A stretch of DNA of 64,000 nucleotides from positions 36,062,278 through 36,126,277 of the forward strand of contig OY783194.1 of NCBI GenBank assembly GCA_963678675.1, given 5' to 3'. Made by a program: the position numbers and the translations under genes. How positions within the stretch are numbered: the stretch's first letter is position 1; each line of letters opens with the position of its first letter. The notes under the pieces were generated by a model. The model searched no databases. It saw nothing but the letters and a program-made list of their open reading frames with translations, and was not told the origin of the DNA. Shown piece after piece: positions 1 to 11,689 of this stretch. This DNA comes from Xiphydria camelus (lineage: Eukaryota > Arthropoda > Insecta > Hymenoptera > Xiphydriidae).

Positions 1-1450
1 CCACGAGCTGACTCGCCGAGCCAGCGCCGCTGGTACAGTGCATCGCCGCCAGAGAGCGACTGACATCTGGTACTGCGCTGGTATCGGCCATAGCGGTTCT
101 GTCGGGACGTCGGAGGATGTTTCGTTTGTTCTTCGAGGCTGCGCTCCTGTGCGTCGTTACTCCGGCGTCCTCATCCGCGGACGACGGGAACTTGTCTTCG
201 CAACCTCCTCCTCCTCCTCCTTCTTCTCGTCTGTTTCTCTCTCTCTCTCTCGCACTCTCCTCTCCGCGTCTCGCTCCCGCTTCTCCTCTTCGTCCGCGCA
301 CCGCGCGGACTTTGACCTCTTCGGCGGTCCTACCACCAGACGACGGCCCGAGATCGCGGCGGAGGATGGTCTCGCGGCTGTTGCGGCTCTACGATAGAGC
401 GGTCGCGCGGCGACATCGCGTATCGATGAAAAAGAACGGTCTCTTCCCGGAAAAAATTAGCGGAAGACGACGAACTACGTCGATGCGAGGAGAACGGGAT
501 ACGGCGAAAGATCGGTTCCACGCGTCGTTGTAACTTCGTACTCGAAAATCATTCGGCCCGGATCGGTCCCCGCACTATACATTATACTCGCGAGGATTGC
601 GCGGACGTCGGACAAGGCCGATCCGATACATTCGACTGTATTCTCCCGCTCATTGTTCTTCGGGTACTGTCAAAAGGAACGCGCAGGTGTAGTAAAAGCG
701 AACGTCGCGACGAAACGGTTGACCGACCAATCGCGTCGGCAGTGGACGGTGCAGCTGGTGCCATCGGATGGCCGTGGACTCAAGTTCGTCGACGCCATTC
801 AACGATAAACTTGAAGGCATTTTCCACAGATGGAGCAAGCTGTCTGTGTCGAGTTTGAATTTGTTTCCGCGTCTTGCTTTTTAGCCGACTGCGCCGCTCT
901 ACGCGCAGCTTTTCAAAAGGGAGAATTTGCCAGACACCTCACTCAAATTTGCTGAAACGCCATAGAATTCGATTTAAGTGTCTTTAACGGTTTGAAACGC
1001 ACTTGTAAGAGTGTTCAAAGACATCTACGAGAAATAAAAGGGAAGCGCGATGACGAAATAACTTCTCCAAACAAGATTTAACACTTTTTCTTTTATTGTA
1101 CAACACTCATTCGCACATACATATATTCGCTTTACGAGCTGCCCGCACCCGCGATATCGCGCGATCATGCGACCGTCCGACAAGGAACGTCTGTACGAGT
1201 ATACGGTTTCTAAAAATGTTTGAATCACATATTTCTTCGTTTCGTCCGAGCGAAACGACCGCGCGATAAGTGCCGGCTCTTGCTTACTTAATGATATACA
1301 CACATATTGGAAGTATGATTAGCAGGTGCGCCGACTGTCGCGTACTAGGAGACGAAAAGTATAGGAAGGTTCTCCGTAACCGAGGTACATTTGGAGAACT
1401 TCTTTTAGGGACTTTTCTGCCGATTTTGAAATTGACAACATTTATCGCGT
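1..1450. other. 3' flank of GARNL3, no gene seen
   Basis: No convincing coding sequence. A CT-rich run lies at 205-255. Open frames at 38-533 are low-complexity Ser/Arg/Pro readings of GC-rich DNA. Confidence 0.6.
1092..1097 (-). promoter_or_regulatory. Candidate poly(A) signal of GARNL3
   Basis: AATAAA on the minus strand about 350 nt after the stop codon at 1451, followed by a GT-rich stretch (GTGTTAAATCTTGTTTGG). A second AATAAA at 1450-1455 overlaps the stop codon and is probably only coincidental. Confidence 0.35.
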
Positions 1451-4400
1451 TTATTTACTCGACACACTGGCTGTAGACGCCGTTTGGCTAGGCGTGGGGC
1501 TGCTGCTGCACGATCTGCTCAACGCTCTACGTGGCTCCGCGGTCAGGAAGTTCCGCTTGTGTCCCACGGGCGGTGCAGATACGACTTCCGGCTCGGCGGG
1601 ACTTGGGCAACGTCTCTGGCTGGAACTCGTGACCGTCGTTCGCGACAGGGTTTGCAGCGGTATGCGGTAGATCCTCATGGGTTTTGCTTCGCCCTGGACG
1701 GCTGGAAGTAAAGGACGATAATGTGAAGACGGATGATCGAAAAATATCTATACCTGTACAGAAAGTGAACCTTAACATACGTCTGTGTATTAATAGTTGC
1801 ATAATCGAAGGGACAACACCCCACCAACAGCTCAACAAAATAAAACCGAATAGCGACCAGAAACGGACTCATCTACTCGCCCCTTCAGTCATGCAACCAT
1901 TGGTACACAGACGCATGCTGAGGTTCGCGCTATAATATAATCAGACCTCGTTCGCGAGTCAACGTACTGAAATTAAACGGCGAAGGCGGCGGAGTGCTAC
2001 CGTCGAAATTTAAGTCCACGTGGATCTTCTCGCCCCTCGACACATGGAACTCCGGAGCGGTGGTCGCGAGGAAGATATCGCGCTTCGACGATATCAATTG
2101 CAGATTCGGCATCGCTATCGTGTGCACGAGATTCCCGTTGATTATCAGACGAATTTCCATCGTGTCCGCCGTGAAGGCGATGACGTAGGGGAAGGCGCAG
2201 GCTAAAAATAGCAATCGTATAATCGATTTCTCCGTCTGTGTATACATGGAGACCGCTAATGACGAATCTGTGTATAATATATGTAGGTATATACCGACCG
2301 ATAGCGATCGGCACGGAATTCCAGTTGAAGTCGAATTCCGTGGACGCCGCGCTTTCCTCCCACACTTTTTGAAAGTGACACGTATCTGCAACACATTCAC
2401 GATGAGGAGAGACATGACGAAGCGTCTGAGCGAGAGAAGGATCGAACGATCGACGGAAACGAACTGTTGTAACACAGCAGGAGCTCCGGTTCCTCGTCCT
2501 CGCGGAGATCCACCGCCGCTACCAGATGCGGCTTCACCGCACCCTCCAGGTGGAGAACGCGCGACCCGCCGACCGCGGAGATCAACTCGAAGTGATGACG
2601 CACCCCGCAGCAGAGCGCCCAGTCGTTTCCCGCGTCCGTACCCTCGATTATCGTGACCAGGGTGGGCGGTTCGCTCGCGTTGAGCTCCTTGACGAAATCG
2701 AAGCCTTCGACGGTGTCCGTGTCGGCGGAGGAGCACCACGCGGTCCACGCGGCGCTGTGCTTCCACTGCAGGACGGTCAGGCGGCGTCCCACTGCGACGC
2801 ACTGCAAGGGGAACCGATATTTTCGCTTCTCGGTCTCGATAAGGAATTTCGGCGCGAGCCGACGAAGCCTACCATACGCAAATGAGAGCCGCCGGGCCTC
2901 GTCAAGCTGTACAAGTGACACCCCCTGGTGCGCTCCAATCTCCGTTCCTTCACGTGATCGCGATTCCACGCCGCGGGACGCCCCGCCAAGGATATGCGCA
3001 GGTTGCAGATCTCCCCGTCGTTCCGCTCGCCCTCCTGGAAGTCGAGGCTGGCGCCGACGCCGCCCGAGAGCTCCTTCAGCCGGAAGACGTGGACGTTGCT
3101 CTCCTTGCCCTTGTCGCCGGCCCTGAAGAGGAGTATTCCGTGCTGCTCGACGACGTCGAGCTGTTTGATCTGCACAGTTCTGTCGAAGGCGAGTCGATGC
3201 GAGAGGCCGTCTGAAGAGGAAGAAGAAGAAGAAGAAGCATTTATTAAGCTCTAGGGCAAGCCCTCTAGGAGCTGGTGAGGAAAGATGCAATAGTAATATA
3301 AAGATAACAGTAATAATAAAGAAGTGGGAATAATAATAATGATGATGGTGATGATGATGATTGATGTCAATAATGAAATAGTAATAAGAAGAATAAGAAT
3401 AATAAATCAGTAAATAACTAAGAAATTAAGTCAGTAAGCAAGTAAGCAAATGAGCAAGTGAATAGGTGATTAGATATATAGAAAAAGATCAAACTAGTCC
3501 AACAGTCAGAGAAAAAGACTTTTTTGAAAGAGACCTGAAGAGAGAGGTGTAGATAACAATTCTTCGGAACAGCTCGATCGTTTCGTCAGTATCGCAGCGA
3601 AAGGAGAAAATGCCGAAGAAGAAGAAGAAGAAGCGTTTATCCTGCTCTAGGGCCGCAGAGGCCCTCTGAGAGCGCACAAAAGGTCAGGACAAGTAAATAT
3701 CGAAGAAAGCAACTAAAAGAGTGAACGAGTGAATAAAAGATAAAGTAAATAATAGAACGGGCTAGATTTATAAAATAAGGTAAATAAAAGTGCACAATGC
3801 GAATGATACGGATTAAACTAATAAAGTAAAGTATGATATAAGTAAGAAACTAGATAACCAAGAAAGTAACTAAGAAAGCAGACGAGTGAATTAGAGAGAA
3901 CGTAAATAATAGAACGGGCTAGACCAACAAAATAAAGCAAGTGAAAGTACAATACAAATAATACAGGCTAAACTAACAAAGTAAAATAAGAGAAAGTATA
4001 TGATACACACAAATATACGTTTAAAGAAATACGTAAACACAAAAACAAGATGCAAAGGAGAAAGTAAACGAATGAATAATAGATAGAGAAGAACAGCGCA
4101 AGAAGAAGTATCCGCTGAAAAATACGGCAGAATCCGCCACGTGAGGCTTGAGCCGCAAAAAGAAAAGAGAATACCTTCCACCAAATAGGTTCCGCACTGG
4201 GTAGCCAAGACCAGTTTGGTCTCGGACCAAACGTCGCCGCACAAGACTTCATAAGGGAAGTCCGGGTAGATGCATCGCGGTTCCCAGGGCCTCGGCTTCA
4301 AGGGGCCTACCGTGGCCAGGGAGGTGGGCGCGAGGCCCCTGACGATGGCTTCCAATTTCAACGCCTGACCCACCCTCACCATCTCCACGCCGCGCGTCTC

Positions 4401-7400
4401 CTCGCGGCGACGTCCGGGCGACTCCACGACGTCCGACAGTGCTCGACGGTTCAGCATGTTCTGCGGCGAGAGAAATGGGCATGTTCACGATTTTTTTGCT
4501 CATTCGTTAATACTTTTTGTGCTTGTTAATAAGATGTGTTTGTTTTTTCTTTCTGAGCACTAATTTCTTTTTTTTAATCTTCAAAGTTTGACTTCGATTC
4601 AAACGAAATCCTTAGTGACGTCACTAAAGCCATTGGCAAGGGGTTTGTGAATGGTGGGGAATCTGTTGCCCGACTCTGATTGGTCAGTTCAAATGGTGGT
4701 GAAAGTGCGACGCTTTAAAACGAATGCCTCTTTTAACGTCTCAAAAATAATGGAAAAATATTTTTTTAATCACCCATTTTTTACCTACATTATTTTAATA
4801 CCCTAATTTTCCGATTCGTGCACTTAAAACAGTTGTACAAAAAGCTGTGAACATGCCCATTGCGCGCGGTAAAAATTACGCGAGACTTCCAGCGACGCTG
4901 GCACTCACGTTCGCCTTGCTGTCCTGCATCTGCTCGTTATACATGTCCCGCAAAAGCGTGTCCAGCGTCCGCTCGCGCTTTTGCGAGAAAGTCGGCGTGT
5001 TAAAGGCCGCCTTCTCGCCGTTTATCAGCTTGACCAGGAGGAACTCGCGCAGGTTGTGCGGGTCGTCGAAGACGGGCGGGCACGGGAGGCTGGGGCCGAA
5101 CAGCGGGACGCTCTCGTCGCAGTAGATGGCGACTCGCCAACCGCTGCCCTCGCTGGACACCACAGCGAAGACGTCTGCGGGGCGAGAGGATTAGATGGCG
5201 AGTTGGAGGAACGAATCGATATTTTCTGCGTCGTCGACTTAAACCGCGATTATCTCCTTAACGGTGTGCTTTTCGCGGACAGGTGTAATGAACTTTTTTG
5301 AAGATTGAAATGTGATCTTTGAAAAAGTATTACACCACTAGGCACGAAAAGTGTACGGTTGACGAGATAATCGCGATTAAAGAAACGAAAGAGTCGACCG
5401 AAGCGGATCTCTCTGGTGTAATGCGAAGAATGCCGAGAAGATGTGCTTTCGTTTACAAAGTCGCGGCTTACGGGTAAATTGACTTCTTATGCAGTTGGGA
5501 TTAAACGTATCCAAGGCGCCGGGATCGTCCGTGTATATCACGTTAACGATGTCGTTCCCGATGTGCCTCTTGCGCTCCAATTGCTGCGGATTGTCTTTGG
5601 AATGCGGCAGCATCGTGCTCACGTGATACATCACTTCGTGGCCGGCGTACACCGTGTACACGCTCTCCTTGCCGGTCATGTCGCCTGGGGAACGGGGGAG
5701 AAGTGCGCGTATCGATTTCTGTACACGCATCCCGCGAGTACGTTTCGCGGTAATTGGATACGTCTCGCGGAACGAGCCGCGTATTACCTTTGACGTCGAG
5801 ACCGCCTCTGTACTTGTCCCATCCTTTGAGGCGGATTCTCTCGCCTAATATCGCCAAAAACTGGTTAAACCCCGCGCTGCCGATTTCTGGAAGTCGGAAA
5901 AAAAGAAATCGCCGACGTCTCATCCGTAGCCTGTTTCAGGGGTTTTCTTTTTTTTTTTTTTATTAACGAAGGAATGCAGTCAGGTACGCCACGCACCATT
6001 GGATAACATCTGGTTGTCGGTGATTTGACCCGTTTTGGCGTAGATGATTCCAAACTTGAAGTTCACCGAACCCTCCTGCTCTTCCAGCAAGAGGAGATCC
6101 TTTCGCGAGAGGAAGAAAGATGAAAAGGTTTTAATCGAAGAAAAAAAGAACAAGTAATTCTACGGAGAAAAAAATTCCCCTAAAGCGTCAGTCCAGCGGA
6201 GACCGACCTTCTGTACTTCCGGAGAAAATATCTCGCGCGGAGCCTTGTCCAGCTTCTCCATGCCGAAGAAGTTGCTTGAAAAATGGACAATCCATGTAAT
6301 CGGTCACAGCGGTAATTTAATTGATCAATACAATTTTTTGAAACCGATTTACCACAGCATCTGCTTCACGGTCATCGACTTGTTCGCCACGTAAGGCAGC
6401 GATATCTTCTGCGCGCCCTGAAAAGGCACGAAACGATTATCGTCACTCCTGAGCGAGGACGATTTTTTCTTTTATTCTCGTTTTCGATTCACCGTGCGTT
6501 TCCACAAAATCGCCCGGTAGTGAGGCACGCACTGATCGCCGCCTTCGCTGAAGACCACCGATAGGAACACGGGATTTCTCTCCTGATCCGAGGCCACGTA
6601 ATTCTGGTGCACTGCAACGACGATAAAGCGTTCGCGCCAAGCGTCGATCTTCGCGCCTCATCCGCGCCTCGAATTAGCGACGACCGACGTTACAGTCGTG
6701 GCGCACCGTTTCGACGACGATAATCGCCCTACTCGCGCGCGCGACCCGCGAGCTACCGCAGGCGATCCAATTTCGCGGAGCATCCCTCCCGGCGCTACTT
6801 TACGATCGTCGCGACGCGAAACGTCGATCGTCCCCTACTCGAAATCGCCAAAAGGCGGCACTCACGTTTCCCGAGGAAATACTTGAAGTACCAGCGCGTC
6901 TGGTACTCTGGATTCTCGAGCACCGGAGTACTCGGCGAGCCGAACATCTGAATATCAACGAGAATTAATGTCGTTAACGCGTCGATCACCCGAATTGATT
7001 CGCGACGGGGTTACGCGCTCGGCGCATGCATAAGTAGGTCGTTACAGTATAGGAGCTCTCTGTCTACCTCCTCCTTTTCTCCCGGTGAATCTCCGTTCTC
7101 CACGCGAAATCTCCGCCCACACTCCGTGCCGTCCTGTTCGATCTGCGGCAGCTGAAACGCAAACGTCGGAGTACTTCCGTTCGGAGCCCGCGGCGCGACC
7201 CGGGTCGCCTCTCATCTCCCTCTTCCTCTTACCATCTCGACGCTTCCGTAGCATCGTCTCGACAGGACGCCGCGTCGCGAGATAGTGTCCGTCGCCAGCG
7301 ACCTGCAAGAGGCGCGCGGAATCAGAAAAGCGGGATTCGTCTGGACTTTAGAAATAAAAAATAAAGAGAAGAGCGAGCGGAGCGATCGCACGCGAATGTT

Positions 7401-8780
7401 ATTTTTGCGGCGAGAGAGAAATAATAATCCGGGCGGATTAGTGCCTCTTTTCCGCCACCGCTGCGCGCGACACGAGTAGTTCTCTATACAGGAGAACAGC
7501 GGCTTTCGATGCGACCTCCTAACGGTCTCGTAAACATCCCGTGGGCGCGTGGAAAAACAAACGGGAAAGCCCGTAAAGGAGCCGCGGATAATTTGAAAAA
7601 CATTTCAGGGCCGAAAAAAAGAAAGGAACCAGAGGAGCGCGAGGCCGATATGCCAACGGGCGAAGCGATCGGATTACTTGTAACTTTCCCCGAGAGAAAA
7701 GTTTCGCCGCGAGCGCCGAAACTGAGCTTCCACCGCCTGCGAAGGGGAAGAAGCCGTTGGAAATGTCGCAACGCTCGAGTAGCGTCGAAAAAAAAAAAGA
7801 AAAGTTACGAATAATAGCGGATCGCCGCCCCGGGTGTGCCGTATACATACATACTATACGTACATATGTACAAAAAGCGATTCCACGAAAGCGGCGGAAA
7901 ACTCGGTGGCGAAGCGCGCGGGCCGTTCTCCCTCTCCCTATAAATCCGAAATAGGTCGCGGGAGTACACCGCGCCGGCGTGATTCGTGTGCCCGCGCGCA
8001 GCGGCGAGACCCAACCCGGCGCGGCGGTCCTGTCCCTCCGCGTGACCGCGAGTAATCAGCGAGCGATTCATCGGAGCGGAGAATATTTTATCTCCTTCGA
8101 GAGATGAGGCTCTCTCTTTCTCTCTCCCTTTCGGGGCGAGGGAGAGAGGGCCCACCTCGTCGTGACGACGCGGTCTTCTTTCGCCCCCCCCCCCCCCCCC
8201 CCCCGCGGCTCGCATATCTGGGTTAATGAGAAGGAGCCGCCCGCGCGAGGCGCCTCTCGCTACACCTCTATATATCAGGAGCCCTCCGCTCGCAACGTGC
8301 GCGTGCACACGCGGCGCGGATGGTAGGCGGTGGTACTCTCGTTAACTCTATCCGCTGCGAAATCGAATTATCGATCCGGCTTTACGGCGGCTCGCTCGCG
8401 TACGACTCAACGCGCGCGCCGGCAAGCGGCGCGTGGGGGGAGAGTCAGACGTACGCGTGATGACTGGCGCGTCGGTGGAGGTGCCGCAGCTGGGAGGAGG
8501 TGAGGACCGGCACGCAGACCGACCGGGAGCGGTCCCGCGGGATTCTGCGGTCCGGCAACGGGCCCTCCTCGTCGTCGCTCTCGCGATCGCTGCTGGGACT
8601 GGCGTTGCCGCTGCGCTGTCGTCGTCGCTGCTGCTGCTGCTGCTGCTTCTCCTCGGCGGCGGGCGACGACGCGGTCGAGGCGGAGGAGAACGGCGTGGAG
8701 GAGGCGCTCGGCGACGGGGAGGACGAGGACGAGGAGAGTCCTCGCAGGCGCGAGACCAGTTTCATGTCCAGGCACAACAT
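1451..8780 (-). CDS. GARNL3: GARNL3-like Rap/Ran-GAP and CNH domain protein, 17 exons, complete
   Basis: Seen: exons (minus order) 8780-8455, 7302-7233, 7151-7068, 6947-6866, 6611-6493, 6417-6353, 6274-6208, 6099-5997, 5886-5788, 5684-5472, 5174-4909, 4460-4175, 3210-2873, 2801-2465, 2385-2299, 2201-1968, 1701-1451. All borders are GT/AG and all phases agree, giving 1008 aa, close to the vertebrate protein (about 1010). Residues 1-108 are Ser-rich with a Gln run. The Rap-GAP domain lies at about 230-475 and contains the LERKRHIGNDIV block, whose Asn (about residue 382) is the catalytic 'Asn thumb' of Rap-type GAPs. A CNH (citron homology) domain spans about 560-880, and a Ser/Pro-rich tail begins with RIYRIPL. 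Family knowledge: Rap-GAPs stimulate GTP hydrolysis by Rap-type small GTPases; the true substrate of GARNL3 is not settled. If the 1967 donor is skipped, exon 16 reads on to a stop at 1930, giving a shorter C terminus. The least certain part is the start: exon 1 joins in phase, but upstream exons cannot be excluded. Confidence 0.92.
3211..4174. repeat. GARNL3 intron 12, filled by two copies of an AAG-tailed hairpin repeat
   Basis: Copies start near 3220 and 3618. Each has an (AAG)n run, then a GCATTTAT/GCGTTTAT box, then a palindrome of the form GCTCTAGGGC...GCCCTCT..AGAGC, then hundreds of bases of purine/AT-rich DNA built of AAGTAA/GAAAGTAA-like words. Related copies occur at 15511, 15935 and, inverted, at 36590-36990. 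The (CTT)n end of copy 1 on the minus strand lies directly before the exon 13 acceptor. Confidence 0.8.
4474..4861. mobile_element. 388-bp element with perfect 15-bp terminal inverted repeats, in GARNL3 intron 11
   Basis: AATGGGCATGTTCAC at 4474-4488 and its exact reverse complement at 4847-4861. It contains no ORF and is AT-rich inside. It occupies 388 of the 448 bases of the intron. Confidence 0.75.
5236..5400. mobile_element. Foldback element (GATTATCTC family) in GARNL3 intron 10
   Basis: GTCGACTT...CGCGATTATCTC at the left mirrors GAGATAATCGCG...GTCGAC at the right; the centre reads TGTAATGAACTTTTTTGAAG. Related sequences lie near 13740-13910, 17540-17690, 33530-33680 and 53185-53285. 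Confidence 0.7.
7303..8454. other. GARNL3 intron 1
   Basis: A GC-rich intron of 1152 bp with a 21-base C run at 8184-8204 and CT-rich tracts around 8110-8150. No exon or foldback was recognised. Confidence 0.6.
8184..8204. repeat. Poly-C run (21)
   Basis: Uninterrupted C homopolymer inside GARNL3 intron 1; its length may be unreliable in assembly. Confidence 0.9.
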
Positions 8781-9199
8781 GTTCGCGTCGGTTGCTCGTC
8801 GCGCACTCTCGGGAAGGATGCACGGAGGAGGGTCGACTCGCGCGCGGTCGAATCGCCGATCGACTGTCGCCGCGACTTCCTTACGAGCGCGCGGGACGAC
8901 GTAATAAGCGGCAGGTGGCCCGCTCGACGTTCCGGCGCGTTTCGACGACCTTTTTTACGAGCGCCCGCATCGTCGGATCGTCCGATAACGCCGTCGACGC
9001 TGCGAGGGGCGCGCGGAATGAGCGCGGAACGACGACAGAGCTGCGCGATCGGAACGACGCGTCGTCGGGTTTTCGCATACCTACCGGATATCGTCGCGGT
9101 GCCGGATTCGATTATGGGTTCGAACGGAAGCGTGCGGGCGCGTGTGTCGATTGTCGTTTGATTGCACGGGGCGGATCGATCATTCGAACGGCTCCTCGA

Positions 9200-9879
9200 A
9201 TATCGTCGGTCTTGTCACGTAAGGGCGTATCTCAGTTTTGATGATTTCTCAGGAGAGCGATTTTAAATATTTTACGATTTTTCATTGTTAATAAGTCCTG
9301 CAATTATTTTTTTGTCACTCAGTGTCAAATACTCGGTTTCATGGGCGTCCTCGACGCATGTGAAATCATCTTTCACACACCAATTCGTGAAAAGTTGCGC
9401 AGTGCGTGAAATAACCTGCGCAGTGCGTGAAATCGCCAATCTCGTATTTGACACTTAGTGACAAAAAATAGAATTCGTTATTCGGTTGTTTCGCGCCGTT
9501 CTAACGAGTGTGATTGCCGTACTCGCTTCGCTCGTGCGGCAAACTTCACACTCGTTAAAAACAGCGCTTCACGCCCTAATAACGAAAATAACTATTATAG
9601 CTTGGTGATTTTTTTTATATATAAAATTATGCGCTTGAATGCCTTTTAAATCACACGTGTGGGCGTATCCTAAGTTAGGCCTACTATACGTGAGATTTAA
9701 ATTTGGATTATTTTGAGATACGACGAAAAATATATATGGGGAGCAAAAGTATGAAATGTTGAGGTACGCCGGGTCGTGAGATAAAAATATAAGGCTTAAG
9801 AGAGAGCAACCTATTGGCGGTGTTAACTCAATTTTCAAATTTTCTGAGATACGCCCTTACGTGATAAGACCGACGATAT
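9200..9879. mobile_element. 680-bp TIR element with nested hairpins
   Basis: Inverted ends of 36 bp with one mismatch: ATATCGTCGGTCTTGTCACG starts the left end at 9200, and the right end at 9844-9879 is its complement, including the shared ACGTAAGGGCGTATCTCAG part. A smaller inverted pair (9308-9332 with 9442-9466) and a hairpin at about 9507-9560 lie inside. No transposase ORF. Confidence 0.75.
9307..9467. mobile_element. Nested 160-bp foldback inside the 9200-9879 element
   Basis: TTTTTTGTCACTCAGTGTCA at 9308 pairs with TGACACTTAGTGACAAAAAA ending at 9466. Short GCGCAGTGCGTGAAAT repeats lie between. Confidence 0.6.
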
Positions 9880-9937
9880 GCACATGGTCTTTGGTCTGAT
9901 ACACACAGGCCTGTGGCGCATATCGGTTGGCGAACTC

Positions 9938-10110
9938 CATGCGTTGTGGTTTCCTGTAATTCGGTGACTGTACCGACAGCCAAGAAAAACTTCGGTCACC
10001 TCATTTCACCACTATTGAGACAACCGATGTTTCTCAGACTGATACGTCTATTTGGTTCGGATCTTGGCTGTCGGTACAACCACCGAATTACGGGAAAACG
10101 CAGTGGATGG
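9938..10110. mobile_element. Foldback MITE
   Basis: GTAATTCGGTGACTGTACCG (9956 on) pairs with CGGTACAACCACCGAATTAC (right arm ending about 10090); the arms extend outwards to CCATgCG and CGcaGTGG. Confidence 0.7.
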
Positions 10111-10132
10111 GGTAGCAAATACAAAGTGTGTG

Positions 10133-10357
10133 CACTGAGAAAAAAATGTACTTGATCGAAATAAACGTGCCTTTGCATAGTCCCAAGAGTATATTATTCG
10201 ATTTAAATGAATATCGGTTCGACGCAAATATCAGATTATTGAATTAATTAGATGTTATTTGAATCAAATCAATTAAATTCATTTAAATCGAATAAATACG
10301 CCCTTGGGACCATCCAAAGGCACGTTTATTTCGATCAAGTACATTTTTGTCTCAGTG
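10133..10357. mobile_element. CACTGAG-ended palindromic MITE, 225 bp
   Basis: Starts CACTGAGAAAAAAATGTACT and ends with the complement ...TTTTTGTCTCAGTG; the arms are nearly complementary through ATAAACGTGCCTTTG to the centre. No coding capacity. Confidence 0.8.
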
Positions 10358-11689
10358 TGGCAACTTTGGGACAAGGCTAATGTATTGTATTATTACGATA
10401 AGTGCAATTTTCGTAAAAATTATAGTAAAACTCGTAGAAGTTGCGAGCATTGCTGTAATTTTTACTAAAAGCATAGTTATCGTAGCGATAAATTGGCCTT
10501 GCTCCGGAATTTGTCAAAGACTTTGAAAATACTACGATTCATTTTTTGTTTTGCGTGGGCAAATATTCCGCGAGAAGGACCGAAACACGATACAAGCCCT
10601 TCGGCGACTTTTCGCAGCTCGAGCGATACTTTGCAATTCAAATCGATTGATCTAGCGGTGGCTTTTGGCACCGCGCATAGCCAAAGGCTGGTTTTGCATG
10701 GGACGAAAGAGGGGTGGAGTTTCCACAGACAATTTTGCGTCAGAGATTCGCCACCTTCGCGCATCGATATCCAGGTCGTTCGCACCCTGCGATTTACATA
10801 CTTCCCCAAAAAAAACAACGCGAGACGACGTCTACGTTAAAAATTATACGACGTACCTGAAATCTCGCGATCACAAAGCGGAAATTCCGAGCAACGAAAA
10901 ACACCGCATATACCAAACGACCAGGACATCGGATAAACTCTCCGAACCTTAAATTCAATCGAACCAACCGTATCGACCTGACCCGGTTGAACCACCCCTT
11001 CGGTCCAACAACAAACCTTCCACTCCACGCGACTTTTCGAGTCGCTCCGTCAGCCGATCAGCCGCCGCCGCTCAATCGAACGCCGATCAACCCGAACGTC
11101 GAGGAGCGCCGCGCGAACATCCGATTTCTGGCGAACGATTCGCCCGTGCGCGCGACAAAAAAGAAACCCGATTCGTTCGCGCGCGTCGACACACTCGTCA
11201 CCACCCGACGTCAAGCCCCGTGGAGCTGGAGAGCGGTTGGATGCTCGCGCCACCGCATTTCAACCCCTACTGAGCAGCCCCGAGTCGCGACGACCCCGCG
11301 CAACCCGTCGTCCTCGTCGTACGTCGTAGGTACACTTAACACCGGTACGTAGAACTCGGCGCCCGACCCGAGACTCGGACCTACTGACGCCGCGGGCGAG
11401 CTCGCTTCGCTCGCTCGAGAGAATGCATCGGGCTCGTTTCGGGCCGGACGTGCCGTAAGTACGCGCTGCGCACACGCGTGCAGTTTCGCGGTCCATCGAA
11501 TACCGATGCGCGACAGCGCTACGAGATTACGGGATATTGGGTTCGCGCGGGTTGGTGATTAAAATTATCGACGGTCCAGCGATTTTGGATTAAACCATTT
11601 CGGGGCCGCTTGTAGTCCGCGGCTATTTATATCGCGGTGGAGTCTCCGCGGGAAGAATTTCTATTGAATTTCGCGTGATTGTGTACGTA

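Noticed and set aside
2397..3290. 297-codon minus-strand frame over GARNL3 exons 13-14
   Set aside because: It is exon 14 preceded by a different frame of intron and exon 13; the spliced model restores the CNH domain.
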